A stretch of 64,000 bases of DNA from Apostichopus japonicus (Eukaryota; Echinodermata; Holothuroidea; Aspidochirotida; Stichopodidae). Positions 47,201 to 60,860 of the stretch are shown here, in pieces. The translations under genes were made by a program, and so were the position numbers. The stretch spans positions 11,200,001 to 11,264,000 of the forward strand of contig NC_092582.1 of NCBI RefSeq assembly GCF_037975245.1. Direction: 5' to 3'. Within the stretch, counting starts at the first letter, position 1, and each line of letters starts with the position of its first letter. The notes beneath the pieces were generated by a model, which made no database searches, was not told where the DNA came from, and worked only from the letters and a program-made list of their open reading frames with translations.

Positions 47201-50200
47201 CCCCCCAAAGAAAATAAAATGACTAGGGGAATACCCCTTTTTGAACATCCTAGCACTAACACTGATCCTCATACCGTTTTGTATCACAGAAATTATTATT
47301 GAATTTGATCACATTTGAAGATGGCAACAGTAGATTGAATGATATCATCAGGAAACTGCAGCTGAAAATGTCTTCTTTATTTTTCTTGAAGGAAACACTA
47401 CAATATAATTCTACAAGAAAGTTGCATTTTGATGAAATTCATAATATAAATAAACACCTTGAACGATACACAAACTTGTATCAAGTTTCAAGGATAAATC
47501 TACTAAAGGAATTTAATACTGTAGAAAAGTAAAGCTTTTGAAGAATATTTTGCCTTTATGAAATAACAGACCAACTGTGATCCATTCCAGGGAAGAATTG
47601 AGGTCGATTTTAAAGTTAAACAGATTCCACATCAACCATACCTTTATTCAGGGACAACATCTTGAGATGGGGTTTTCAACTTACAAAGTGAAATTTTTTT
47701 TCTTTTCCATATAAATGTCAAATTGCCTGCCAATGGAATATTAATTCCTGTAAAGAGAGAATAAAAAATATTCCAGACTGTCAGTTTGAAAACCCCCATC
47801 ACAATATCTTGGTCATAACTCGAGATATGGTTGATTGAATGCTATCCATTTTGATCGGCTGAAACCCTCGATGCTTCCAGTGAGTGCCAGATCACAGAAG
47901 GTAGTCTGTGATGTCATAATGCAGATATTTTCCAGAACCTTTACATTCCTGGTGTAATCTTCTTGTTGATTTATCCTTGAAATGTGATGAATGGGAGCTG
48001 TACCATGCTGAATAGATTCGACAAACTCTCAACCTGTGACAGAAAAAACGATTTAGATTTACTATTTCATAGTTGAGTAAGCACACAGCTCCAGCGGCTC
48101 TCTGGAAGTTGATACAATTCATATTATACAGCTTTGGGTACTCATGGAACAATGTATTGCTCAAATCAGTTTTGAAATGTGTGAATGGTTCACAGTTATA
48201 AAATACCACAGTTCCTATGTAAAAGAAAAACTGCAATACATCTGTACACTTGTCTAACAGCAAAGGCATTTTGCGTAGCATGTTGAGATGCGATATTGGA
48301 TAAGTTATTCGCTGGTATTTCAGTTGATATGTGCATTATTAAAAGGCTTAAAGGTATGCTGTGTTGGGCCCCAAATATGCTAGATATTCAAAGTGGTCAC
48401 CTTTGGTCAAAATTCTTAAACTGTTTTTATTAAAACCTTTGAGGAAATTGTCCTCACTGGGACATTCAGTCATCTTGTGTGTCCCTTAAAAATGTCTGAG
48501 AACAATTTGGAGAGTAAAGTCCTCCAGGAATGTACTTTTTGAAAACTTCTAGCAATTATAGCCAGTGGCGGAGCTAGGGGTATTGGTCGGGAGGGGCGAG
48601 ATTGTTCTGTAGGGGTGCTTTCGACACTATCTAAGCGGAGCGCCACCACTGGTTGGCGCGTAGCGTACAGAAAATTTTTGAGTAAAGATACTCCCTAGGT
48701 CGCCGGAAATGACCCTTTCCGGGCCTGGCTAATTTTCAGATAAACAAAGAATAAATAGGTGTCATCGCCAAATTACACCAACAAAATGTGACAAATGTCA
48801 ATAAGTAGATGAGAGCGCAATAAAAAATTCAATAATCGCGAATAAGTAAAAAGTGGTAAAGAGCTGAAAAGGGCGCCAGCAGTCCATTTGAGTCCGCATC
48901 CGCCCCCCCTGACTGTATGGACGATCCGCCACTGATTATAGCATGCTATAATTTGGAGCCTATACTGACTACCTTTCAAGCTTACTGTATACAAAGACAG
49001 GTCTGCAATGTTGTGTGATTAGTTCATCAATTTGGAGTTCTTGGCAATTATTGTATTTTGCATAAATGATACACACGTATTTAAACCTGTTTGACCCTAT
49101 TACATATTTGACCAATTTGTCAAAATGGTGCCAGAAGATTGTTTAGGGACGAGATCATCCACAGTATGCACTCTTTATTTCTTGAGCCTCTATATCAACC
49201 ATTTGACTGAAGGTGTAAATAATTTATTGCTTTACTACACAAGGTGCATGTGAAATCCTTTGAGAATAACTCTCAGTTCTTGTTAATTAATACCTTTATG
49301 AATCCAGTTCATTTAAAAGACTATTAATTACAAGTTTACAAAATGGGTTCAAACAGACTCTTTGTTATATGGGTCCATGCAAAAGGCAGGAAAGACGCAT
49401 TTTGATTATCAATGTAAATCTGCTTAGAACTACAGGTTTGGTCATAAATTACTCCCTCCACAACTTAACAAATTTCTATAATTTAATATAATTACAATAT
49501 TCACAGTTCTTCACTTCACACATCATGTTTTAGAACTACGGTATACTGCCAAAAGTTGTTTGAGACTTTGTGCCGAGTTCTTTCTGAAATTTATTGCCAC
49601 AGGACATTAAAATGTGATTCTTAGAAGAACTTCAACTAAATCCACATATTTCTTACTTCTTGGCACTTAGCATTGCTTATCGCTTTTTGCTTTTCTTGGT
49701 ATTTTTGGTTTATTGAGTTGTTTATACTGTGTTATACATGAAAACTACAAAGTGACCTACCAGACAAGTCATCTATACAAAGGTTTCTTTTAGATCACTT
49801 CCTGTTACGATGTACTGTACAGTATGTAAATATATCCTTACATGTTATCTGATAGCTTGGTTCCATATGTTTACTAACTGTGATAAAAACAAATATAGGA
49901 AATGAAATTGCTGTTGTTTTTTGGGGGGCTTTCCATTTGGAGTGGAGTCTGAACAGCAATGATGGACAGTTAGTTTTTATTGTTATGAAAAAACAGTAAA
50001 TATAATAATCTTGTGACAGATCAATTCTGTGGCTGTAGCTAGGATATGCATAGGAATGTACACAAGGTGATATTTGAGTCCACTATACACTGTAGGAAAA
50101 TGGCAGTGATACCTTAGAGCTATATCACCCAAAAATCTTTTATATAAAGGTTGTGGCTAGTAAGAAATTAAGCGATAAAGGAGTAGACTTTATTATAAAA

Positions 50201-53200
50201 CAAAATAAAAATAAAAATAAAAACCTTTATAAAAAAAAAAAAAACCTGTCTGTATTCTGTGCTTGTTTTTGTCCCTTCTGTTACTGTTACTTGTCATTTG
50301 GTCTTTGAAGAAGGTCCTACTAGGATCGAAACGTCAGGCCAACTTACTTTTACGTATTATAAACAAAACGGTGCTAGTATATACTGTGACATGTTAACCT
50401 AAAAATGTCTGAATACAGATCTGTGCAGTTAAAATATCCCTTTATTTCCTGAGAAATGTGCTAAGCAGGATATCCGTATTGGTTTTGAATTTTGAAAAAG
50501 TATCATGTTTTCTTGCAGACTTTGTTTGTTTCACATTGATAATTTACCTTATTCAGGAAATTACAAATTTTGTTAAATTTACTCTAAAGACATCTCACAA
50601 TCGTAGAAGGACAAAATAAAAGCTCAATTCTGATATATCTGAAGCTTCTGGTTGTGAAAAAAAAGAAGATATTATCTCCTTTTTCTTGGTTGTTTATGTA
50701 CCTAATTCCTACTCCTGTATTAAATTACAAATTATCTGTTTGGTTGGACTGATTTTGATAGCTATCTTGGGGATAACTTGGCAGATCTGTGATAACGATA
50801 AAAATGTGGCTGATCAGTTCCAAAGCTTTTAATGGTTGATCTCCTGAGAGATAATTGAAATGGGTTCTGAGAAGGTATTAACAAAATAGAAAACAGTTAC
50901 AGAGTGTTTGGCCATCTGAGTCAATTAACTTGAGAAACTTGGCGATTCTTAAAGTGCATACCTGGAGGCCAACAAAAAAAACTTTTTTTTTTTGGTTGGC
51001 TCATACTTAAGTATTTTAGTACACAAACAATACTGGTGTTCCCTGTTTTAGTCGAAAGAGACAGTAAGAGAAATTCGAGGTCAAAGTTAGCAGATTCTCA
51101 CTGACCAGAAACGTGATGCCTGAAAGCTCATGAATGTACAGGTCACCGTGTGACGTCATTCTGCGGAGGGGAAACAATAACAAAGGACTTTCCACATACT
51201 TCTTGTAAGAACGTGAACCATTTATTAACTTCACTCATCCAATAAACATCCAGTTACAAGAGAAAGAAATGGTTGTTAGAATATTGTTCACACATATTGT
51301 AACTCATTTTGGGTAGCAACTCTTCAATTAAAAGTAAATTATGGTTAAAAAGCTTCCTAAACGTCTGGTCATATTTCTTAAGATTCACTGCTACAGTATC
51401 TAACGTGCGGCCTGTAAAATATGAATCAAGCTTAAGATCACCAAGAAGCACCATTAATTGATGTTGGCAGAATTTCTTTTCATTATTAATCATTTTTAAT
51501 ATCTTCTTTCACAACTTCACAAGATATAAACATCATAGTTCAGGGAATCATTCTTCATGAAAAAAAGAAGAAAAAAAGAAAGATTTTATATCAGCAAAAT
51601 TCCTCCCTGCTGTTTTTGCTTGGTTACATCATGTTTTTACCTCCATGGTTACATATTGCAAACTGTTGGGTTTAATGACCTGACAAGACAATCAACATGC
51701 CATATAAACGTACAAATTAAAAATCATAAAAGGATTAAGAACTTTATACCAAGTTTTATTTTTCCTTAAAATGGATTCATATGTACCTTTTTTTCCGAGT
51801 AACTTCATATCAACTTTACGAGTACTTTCTTGGAAAAACAGCTCTTTAGATGTTGTTTGCCTCCCATTCGCTATGAATTAGATTGCTTATTCTTTAATTT
51901 CTATATCGCAAAGAACTTTTCTGATACCCTCGGTGAATGTAAAACTATAGTGGATGTAGTGATTTGGGGCTACATAGATATCATGGGACTTAATGAAATT
52001 TGCTTCAATGGTGCAATATTAGGTTGCAATTCAAGCGAGACATTTTTTAATTGTCTTAATGTAAATAGCATAAAGTACAGTAATTGGCAGTAGATTGTTT
52101 TACTTATTCCATAGGAAATAAGCTTTTTGAACTTTCCACAAAGAGTTATTTGTTCCAATATGATATGTGTGCAGACCAGGGAAAGCCTGCACTACACAGC
52201 TGATGCCATAATAATAATAATAAATGAGACTTATATAGCACCAAATCACTAGACAAAAGTCAATGTTCAAGGTGCTTTACAAAGAAAGCAGATTAATTTG
52301 CAAAAGAAAAAGTGAAAAGATGGGTCTTAAGTATACTTTTGAATGTAGAAAGTTTAGAGCATGTTCGAATGTGATGTAACGATACAAGGTTGCGGCACAA
52401 ATGCACAGGCATAGAGCAGTGTTTATATACAATTAATTAGCAAAACTTCAGTCACAGCCAAAATTCATAAACCTATAAATTGCTACCCAGAATGTGACCA
52501 CTACATCATTCTCTACAGATATGGACAATGCTGTCAGGAAACACCATGACCCCTTGGCATGTAGCTCACACTACAATTATTGTCTACTGTGTGAAGGGCG
52601 TTTCTTTTCTATTAATGTAAGAAGAACTTTCACATTCATCTTGTCTTATATGTACCCAGAGCTGGTATTCAAAGTGGGGGTCATGAAACTAAGGGAAATG
52701 TTGAGGGTCTCCAAAAAATTCGGAAACAAAAATAGGTTACACTTTTGGAAAAATTAGGTGGAAAACTCTTGGACATGAATAAATTAATAGCTTGCAAACT
52801 GTAATACCATTTTGCAGGTTAAGGTTATTCCAATTATGATTGTTGACTGTTTACCAAAATTTCTCTAAATTGATTGCTAATCAAATCCTTTAAAATTTAA
52901 TATTTCCTAGAAAGATGTTAGTATAAGGTAAGTCATGACTATTCATGCTGATCCACCCTTTTGGATACAAGAACCACATTATTTTCAATGGAGGTCAAAG
53001 GTCGTTTGAGGTCAAAACCGTAAATCACAATAAAAACTTTTTAAATGATAATTCCACACAATAACACTTATATACATGTATGCTTTATGCTTGATATATG
53101 GATTGAACTTTCTTAGTATTGAAGTACAAGATCCTTAATTGTTTACTGTTGAGGTCAAACAAAGGTCATTTGAGGAGCAGAGGTCACAGCTTAGAGTCAA

Positions 53201-56200
53201 AGAATTTTGTGTAAGTTGAAACATTCTGTGTTTGTTGAAGGTTGTTCCATATTGAAGCCTTAATATTATGTCATTCGTTAGCATAAAACTCATCATAATT
53301 TGCTGCCATATTTATGCACGTTATTATCGTTATTAAATTACAATTTCGTCACAGTTAATTTGCTCATTCATGATTCTCTTAATGTGTCATTATTCTCAAG
53401 AATCCAGACCTTTAAAAATACACCAACGAAAAACTGCTGATTTCATTTCCTCATGTTTTTTTTTAATCCATCAGATTGTCTCTGTGATATCTACGGAACC
53501 GTCAACCCAAATGTTTGTGATGTAGAGGTTGCTCAGCGTTGCACATGTAAGGAGGGCCATACGGGGGCAGACTGCTCTCACTGCCTGGATGACTTCTACA
53601 GACCCAGTCAAGAGGAAGTCTGCAAGGCATGCAAATGCAACTCTCAGGGATCAGACTCGACCTGTGATAGGTATGAAATACGGCGCTTCATTGATTCGAG
53701 GCTTAATCTAATTTTGAACAGAGGCATGGTGATTTTATCTTGAGGCAGAGCTGGGGGGGGGGCAAGGGGGGGGAGGAGGGAGAAACTCAAGACAAAACGG
53801 AGTAATTTTAAAAGGGCACAGCTATGATAGTGCTGCTTCCCATATATTTCTTACAGTGTATCGAAGTAACACTGAAGATGAAAAGATCTAGGAATCCAAA
53901 CTTAAGCTTAAATATTTACTATTGAATTGTACCAATATTAAATGCCAGGTGCTTCAATTGTTATTTAAGTTATTTTCCTTGTAATATAATGTTTGTTATA
54001 TAACTGTTGTTGGTTTTCATTCACTTTCAATTGTTACCTAATTAGCTAAGTTTATATAGTCCCATAGGGGCTTTAATTGACAGAACTCTACAGTTAGAAG
54101 TACAACATATGTCAGTGCATGCTATGCTCCAATTTTGGAAATGTTATGCCTGTATGTTAAGGTCACCATATTTTTTAAGTAGGAATCTGGGACAAAATGT
54201 TGAAGGTGGAATGTATGGCTTGAGAAAGGGGAAGGGTTTCCCCTTCCCATTTGAGAAATATGTTCTAGTATTATGGTATTAGTCTTTCTTGGTATTCTCA
54301 CTTTAATTAGGCTAACTTCCTGAGGTTTTGACTATTAATGGTCATCTGGACTGATCCCAAATATGCTAGAAATCAAATAATAATCATGCACTCAATCATG
54401 CGCCAACTTCAACATGGACGTATTTTTAGTGCTGGCCCGGCCACCCTCAAAAGGATTTTTTCCTCACTGAAACATTGAATAGTCAAAATTAACACTTCTC
54501 AATATCTGAAAATAATTTGAAGAATCAGAGCCAGGAAATTATATATAGTGTAACTCTTTCCTCTATGAGTAGCGCCGACCAGCCGATTCCTAAGATGTAG
54601 TATTGTAATTGGCCAGAGAATGAAGATGAACACAAAATAAATCCAGAGAGGTAATGGTATTTTTAACAGCTATATATTGAAAGGAACAGCGATATATTGA
54701 AAGGAAACTTCTTACAGTAAGGTTATGTGTCTTGTACTGGAAATGTGGTACAAACTTGAGGCTACTTGGCCCTGAAGCCTACCATCAAGAGCGTTTAGTC
54801 CAACAGCAACCAGAGTAGACTGGCCTGTCCCTCCCAGGTAATGCATTTTATATAAATCCCTTAACATTACGTGGAAATACCGCATGTATACAAATGATGA
54901 ACTTTACCCTTACAACTTAGCTTAAGCCATAATACACAAATACTACAGTGTATTCCTACCATCCCCAAACAATTGTACTCCTTTACAGAGATGAATATGA
55001 TCACATGAGTATCCCTAGAAAATATCACATGTTACATCACAATCCCAGGATAAGCCTGATACCACATGCTGATCCATAGGAACAGCCCCAAAAGCCATAA
55101 TCTGCCAACAATTACAACTGGTTTACTTTATGCCAGGAGAGATAACCCCTATATAATTCCAAGGGGATTTAACTACCACAATGGTTCCACACCGTCCACA
55201 CAGAACTCCCATTGCTCCGCAATACAATATTACAATTTTTTCAAAACTTTTAAGCAGTTTTTAGCACATGTGTCAATATTTGGGGTCCAAATTACAAACA
55301 AAACTAAGATAAGATACAATAACAGCTATTTTTTTTTTTTAACCTTAATGTAATAATGATTGATGAAGAACTTACAGTGTATTGTAATTTTGAACATGAA
55401 TTTTGCAAATTAAAAATGTACAGTAGCGCATATCTATTCCCTTTGCATAAGTTCCTGTTTTGTAACAATTGTAGAGATCAAAACCATATTTAAAGTGTAC
55501 TTTTCAAGTTATTATTTTTCTCTAAATTGATTAGTCATAATTTGTTAGTTCCTGTTGTAATGTGTTGCACTTTGTACAGTACATGGAACATTGTGTTGAG
55601 ACGTTGTTCCCCGGCTCAACTTGTAAGATAAAGTACAATATACAAGTAGAACAAGGATATCAAAAGTTATTTGCAAGTAGCTGTTATCATGTTATTCACT
55701 TAATTTGGAGGAATGGTTCATTTACGATGTTTGTGTGTAACTCGTAGGAAAATTTTGCTAGTTGTTGTTAATGGCGTATTTGAATTCAAGGGGTGTCAAT
55801 ATCCCTGTTGACACACCCGTATTCTATTTTAGTAGGCATGACAATTTTCAAGAAAGAGCTCAACCAGGTGTGACAATTCTATCCCCTCCCATTCTAACCT
55901 TCCCCTCCCCCCAACTTGTTTTGAGTGCTTCAAAGTTACTTTCCCTAAACCCTTGGTTCTTCTTTTCATGCTTTCAAGGGGAAATTGTTGAACATACTGT
56001 AAGCAGTTTAATCACTCTAAAACCAAAATTACCAACTATGAAGTTCATGATAAGAAATATTAGAATCAACAATTTGCAAACCCCATTTCTATTATAGTAA
56101 ATAGACATTATTATTAAAAAAAACCCATTAAACTTGAAGCATATATACGTAGGACTGTCGGGGGGAGGGGGGGGTGGCAGGAGGCAGGAGTGATGGAGGG

Positions 56201-59200
56201 AATTGGGCTATGTTTGTTTTGGGCCCTGTCTCAGATGTTAAAACTTAGGAATTTGATCTCTCCATTTGCGAACGGGGGGAATTTGGTCTGCATACGTGTA
56301 AAAGTTTTATCCAGCTCTAGGAAAAAAGTCAAATTTTATCCCTAGCACTTGTTTGATTGACAAATGTGTATATTATGATCGTCATCAAGTTTATCTTCAT
56401 TCCGGAAATTCAAACAGTGAAATGCAATATCTTTATCTTAATTCAATGCTGATCTGTTGTTACTTTATTCCCAGCTGTATGTGACACATCCTCTCATAAG
56501 ACTTCTTGCTGGTACTACTGTAGGCTGCACATTCTACTGTATAATCAGGAAACCTGGTATAATAGCCTGCAACGTGTTAACTGTTCACATGTCCATGCGC
56601 AGCACATGAGATATTTTGAGATGCCACGTGTGTGTGTAGGTGATAATCCTGTAGAGATTACAAGGAATGCAGTCCCCTCAGGTTGGAAAACTGTGGGAGA
56701 AAATTGATGAAGATAAATTATGTAAAGGGATAAAAATGAATAGGGTGGGCATGCAAAAAAACAAAAAGGTCTAGTAACTTCCAACTGATGGAGGCATATT
56801 AAAAAAAAATAACCACAATTAGGCCACAGTACACAATGGTGGGGAAACCTTGACATCAGCCAGGGATGAGGGTCGGGAGGGGGCTGTCCCAGACTTGACA
56901 CTATCCTCCCTGGGAGGACCACCGAAAGTAGAGCCCCATCCAGTGGCTGTGCTGTCTCCTATGGGTGGGTTTCACTTGCAAGCACTAAAGCTACTGTACC
57001 AGGTTAATAAGCTATCTGTACCCCTCCCTTCCCCTCTTAAGAGCCAAGGCCTTCTCCCAGCTATTTAGCCACAATATAGACATTTTTTTTTAGATATTTT
57101 ATTTATGGAGTTTGGGGCAAATTGTTAAGGTATTACAATGTACAGAGTTAATTTTGAGATTCCACCATAATATTGCATAATATTAATTATATACAAGACA
57201 CACATGTATGAAAAATATTGTCGAATAGAGCTTTATAGGAATGTTGCATTAATCTTGTGAATTCAAGCCTGCTTTTTTTGTAAACCTTTGTGGTTTCTAA
57301 AATATTTGTTGATATTTAATTACTAGTGCGTGACTATCTGTTGAATTTTGCTTAAACACTGGTATTGTCATACTATCTTTTGTACTGTGCAAGTCACTCC
57401 TCCATATTTGGTTTCAGTATTTAATTTTCTACAGATTATCCTTTTGCCTTGCTTTTGCCACTGCAGTATCCAACTCCTTTGGAATAATAACACAACATAA
57501 TATATATTTCAATCCAATATGATATCTAGAATTAGTATACTGTAGTATCCTATATATAGTATATACAGTATGGTGTGGTATAGTATAGTATGGTATGGTA
57601 TGGTATGGTATGGTATGGTATGGTATGGTATGGTATAGTATATTATGGTATAGTGTGGTATAGTATGGTATGATATAGAATGATGCATGGTACGGTATGG
57701 TATACTGTAGTATAGTATAGTATGTTATGGTATGGTATGGTATGGTATTTTACACAAATGCAATGTTACACAATCTTTGTTACATGTGTATATATGCACT
57801 GGATTCTATTACTTTCATTTGTCTGTGTTTTGCAGTATTTACTTTAACTGATACCTTTGCACCACTTCATGCAAATGAACTTTATACAAACTATTGTATG
57901 CATTTCGTTTAGGCACTGTATAGGACTATAGGGCATGTATTGCATTTGAATACTTACTGGGAATTGAAACGGGAAGCAATGTGCATATAATTACATTTTA
58001 AGTTTGATGTCAACAGATTCAACACTTTATGTATGCAGCATTATACTTATAAGACATGAACCCTTCTTGACAGTTTCACTCTATGTACAAATTTGATTAC
58101 CTTCTCCCTTTTTAAATTATGTGCTTTTATTTGCCCTATTTTGTTACTAACTCTGTGTAATATGCTAACTTGGACACCCAGTACTACTTTGTACACAAAG
58201 TCAAATGCCAGTATTTATACCGCAATAGCCACCATTTATCATTAATTATGGAATTCTCTAAATGTTTGATGTATTAAGACACTTACCCATTGATGGAAAC
58301 ATTTTACATCCCTTTTAAATCTGTTTAGTATTCTCTCGTTGCGAGATAATGAGAACACATGCAGGGAGAAAATTGAGACTGATGGAGAGAAAAGTTTTGA
58401 GTGGCTGTAAAATTTTGCCTACAGTATCTTCACCAATTTGTCAGTTAAAATTATTCTTAAACAATTCTGACGATTCGTGAGAGTGATTTCCGTTTACGTG
58501 ACGGTATTATCAACAAGTAGTAAAAGCTGTCAAGGGAAACAAACAACAGTGATCTTTTTGTTTTTGTTGTTTGGATATTAGTCCTCCTTCATTAGTAAAT
58601 GACAGTTATTAATTGACAAATTAATTGATTGAGTGCATGAGAAATCAAACCATAGTTCATACTTGCGTCATATTATAGAAAATTTTGCAAAACTTGTTCA
58701 GAGGACAGGATTATACTGATTTCCCAATTATCAAAAATGTGAAGAATTTGTAGAGTACGTAAACCATTTGCAATGTAATTTACAGTTGAGTGTGTTTGTG
58801 CTTACAGCTGTGTTTATATTTATCTCAATACATTAGTTAAAATGGTAACATACATAAAACCAGGTTAACTGGAAGAGTAAATTCTCCTTTAATTGTGGTA
58901 ATTATATATAATTTAACAAACTTTGTTTGGTAAAATCACATTTAGGCAATAGAAGTAAGTCAGTAACAATTAATCAAAGTATAACTACTGGACATAACAA
59001 TTTTTATCTTTTCTGAAATAAATGAACTTTAAGAATTCAAGTAATTTGTTGAATTCTAACAAAATTTGTTGATATTTCATTATGAGGTAAGTGACATCAC
59101 GACATGCATGCATGCACCCAGGCCAAAAAAAAAAAAAATTGCTATCTTTCTTTACTGATGTCAGCTCAGCTTCCCTGGATGCACTGTCTACAATATAGCA

Positions 59201-59863
59201 GATTTAGAATAAATACCCTGAATTGTAAAACCAGTTTACTTATTTACATTTATCCTGCAATGCTGTCCATCAGTTTTAAACCCTACTGAAGTAGAATCAT
59301 GTTGGCCTCCATGTTATGTGCCACATCCACGGTCAATTATGACACTAATCTGCAATTTAGAATCAGTAAAAAGGCATCTCCATATTTTTGGGGTGAGATA
59401 TTGGAAGATAGATATGGAAGAATAACATGTGGATTTTGCAAAGAGGTCTACAAGCTTGATGTACGGGGTATTTAAGTAAATGAAGAACATATTTGCTCTT
59501 TGAAGGATACTGTATATAGCTTTAATGTGTAGATGTATAATGTATCTAGCTGTTATCAATCATGACAGGGCCATTTACACCGCAGCACTCTATTGCAACG
59601 ACTGCTCATTCAATTATGTGTTCACTCAGATTCATTTTATATGCCCTTGCCTCAAGTTTCAGAGACACATGGAAGTAGCATAAACACTTCCAACTTGGGA
59701 GGCACAGTAGCTGCTGTACATTTTACCCTGTACTCAAATTATTCTAAGTTCAGAATTATTGAGTGAGATTCCTTTCACATTATCTTGTACATGCTGCAGA
59801 CCTTATGAAATACAGTCTACTGTGTATAGCATGTACTGTAACATTTATATCAAATTGTTAATG

Positions 59864-59906
<43 letters not shown>

Positions 59907-60860
59907 CATATATTTATGTACTATATAAAAAGAGATCTATATGCTCGTATATACATGCCTTGATTGGTTTGTAATCTACAGTACAGATCTGGATGGTATA
60001 GAAACCTAGCAATGTATATTATAGTGTTTAAGGTTCAGTGCCATACCTGTGCTTATAGCCTTGATCCCATATAATCATAAACCAAGGGGAATTCTAATTG
60101 TGCTTCTACTCAATGCTTCCTGTGCTATATCCACCACAGGTCGTTATGTATGTTAACACATGATTCCTAGTTGGTAGTGTATTAACTTTTAAAATTCGAT
60201 GCACAGACCAATCATTTATATTAAATTCCTGGAATGTCAACTGGAGCTTTGACACTTCCTCTTTGTTACAAAAACTATACTGTATTTCCTTTTAGATTCA
60301 CTAATCTCCTTGTCACTAATCCCTTTCTCCCATCCAACCCCCCAGATATTGTTTTCCTTTCTTTCCTAGCTATATTCAACCAATTGCCATTTAACTAAGT
60401 TACTATAGCCTCCACTGTACCTTGCATGGTTTGATCTACTTTTACCTTTCCAAAGCTTGGAACACAGGCATTATTCAACTGGTACATTTGGTCTATATAT
60501 GACTGTACATCCACAATTCGTTTACAGTACCTGCATGTAATTCAGTGCTTCAGTATATTGTATGGTATATGACTATATACACTCTGTGTAGTCTATGCAT
60601 CAATGGTTTAACTGACAAAAGGTGCTGATAATATTAATTGTTTCCCTTTCTTGGTATTAGTGTAAATTCCAGGGTATTTTATCCTGGCCTTGACTGATTT
60701 GCTTGCTTTTCTTAATTCCACAGGTCAGGTTCTTGCTCATGCCTGACAGGGTACGCTGGAAGAAGTTGCCACCAGTGCGACGTCGGGGCTTATGCATCAG
60801 AAAAACAAACCTGCCAGATTTGTCAATGCGAGAGCCTTGAACCCTGTTTACAGTTGAAAG
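44268..60860 (+). CDS. Secreted or membrane protein with laminin-type EGF modules, 5' portion
   Basis: Three in-phase exons: 44268-44379, 53475-53670 and 60724-60860. Exon 1 encodes a signal peptide: MQPLCTPCRISD, then hydrophobic TLLLTIVCFIAILDLHLACA, with likely cleavage before SLKTA. Exons 2 and 3 encode laminin-type EGF repeats: CLCDIYG...CTCKEGHTGADCSHCLDDFY, then CKCNSQGSDSTC...CSCLTGYAGRSCHQCDVGAY and CQICQC. The eight-Cys spacing and G(H/Y)xGxxCxxC signature fit the family. The exon-2 start (G|AT) and exon-3 start (AG|G) join in frame. Introns are 9.1 and 7.1 kb. EGF modules begin right after the signal peptide, without a laminin N-terminal domain, so this is a multi-EGF adhesion or matrix protein rather than a classical laminin chain. 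The rest lies beyond 64000. Confidence 0.82.
44650..45322 (+). pseudogene. Decayed tandem-duplicated coding remnant, weakly saposin-like
   Basis: Two or three ~230-bp units are related at both DNA and peptide level: RYVYHSIVKYDFNPDSC, 44895 onward, compares with KYVHNIVKNYFDSKCL near 45130. SCAFCNQVF near 44848 compares with SACEFCNLVKLFDDIEKNKS near 45075. The CxxC then IVK...C pattern recalls saposin-B domains, but stops and frameshifts break the earlier units. It lies in intron 1 of the laminin-EGF gene. The family call is a weak guess. Confidence 0.35.
45687..45829. repeat. 38-bp inverted repeat element
   Basis: Arms 45687-45724 and 45792-45829 pair with one mismatch; the arm core is CGGTCTAGCGTGCGTTACTC. 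The interior carries a further GATGCAC/GTGCATC pair. A partial arm (GTGCGTTACTCACAGGATTA) recurs at 45936-45955, so this is a dispersed foldback or MITE-like family. Confidence 0.88.
48563..48934. mobile_element. hAT-type MITE with 8-bp target duplication
   Basis: The ends are CAGTGGCGGAGC and GATCCGCCACTG. The flanking 8-mer ATTATAGC is identical on both sides (48555-48562 and 48935-48942). The 372-bp interior contains GGAGCGCCACCACTGGTTGG, the same block as in the 41.6-43.6 kb element but inverted. There is no coding capacity. Confidence 0.88.
50244..50354 (+). mobile_element. Second copy of the hammerhead-like element end
   Basis: It matches 28747-28859 over its whole length. The ribozyme-like segment (50301-50339) keeps the stem II hairpin (GGTCC-TACTA-GGATC), GAAA, CGTC and AGGC. 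The core reads TTGAAGA instead of CTGAAGA, and stem I has a G-T pair, so this copy should be inactive. It follows an A-rich run at 50233. Confidence 0.75.
52203..52290 (+). repeat. Short interspersed repeat (TTATATAGC...GCTTTACA type)
   Basis: An AAT run leads into ACTTATATAGCACCAAATCA and ends near AAGGTGCTTTACAAAG. The inner words AGCACC and GGTGCT form a short inverted pair. A related fragment occurs at 35996. Such repeats are common in marine invertebrate genomes. The class is uncertain. Confidence 0.5.
53671..60723. other. Intron 2 of the laminin-EGF gene
   Basis: 7.1 kb without a recognisable exon. It contains G-rich runs at 53750-53780 and 56160-56175, a TATGG microsatellite (listed) and a TA run near 59865-59902. 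Open frames here, for example the - strand 56545-56922 frame, show no family features. Confidence 0.55.
57555..57745 (+). repeat. TATGG/TATAG microsatellite
   Basis: Around 30 units of TATGG, with TATAG and TGTGG variants, occupy ~190 bp of intron 2 of the laminin-EGF gene. Confidence 0.95.

Larger units (their letters stand above)
45830..53474. other. Remainder of intron 1 of the laminin-EGF gene
   Basis: Apart from the listed repeats and elements I see no exon. Open frames at 46734-47183 and 47892-48281 on the - strand show no family motif, no plausible splice signals and AT-driven composition. Near 46670-46720 a TTCAGGCTTCAATACCC-like B-box sequence hints at an old tRNA-derived SINE. Confidence 0.5.

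Noticed and set aside
47892-48281. 129-aa reading frame on the - strand
   Set aside because: No domain, signal peptide or supporting splice signals; length is within chance for AT-rich intronic DNA with few stops.
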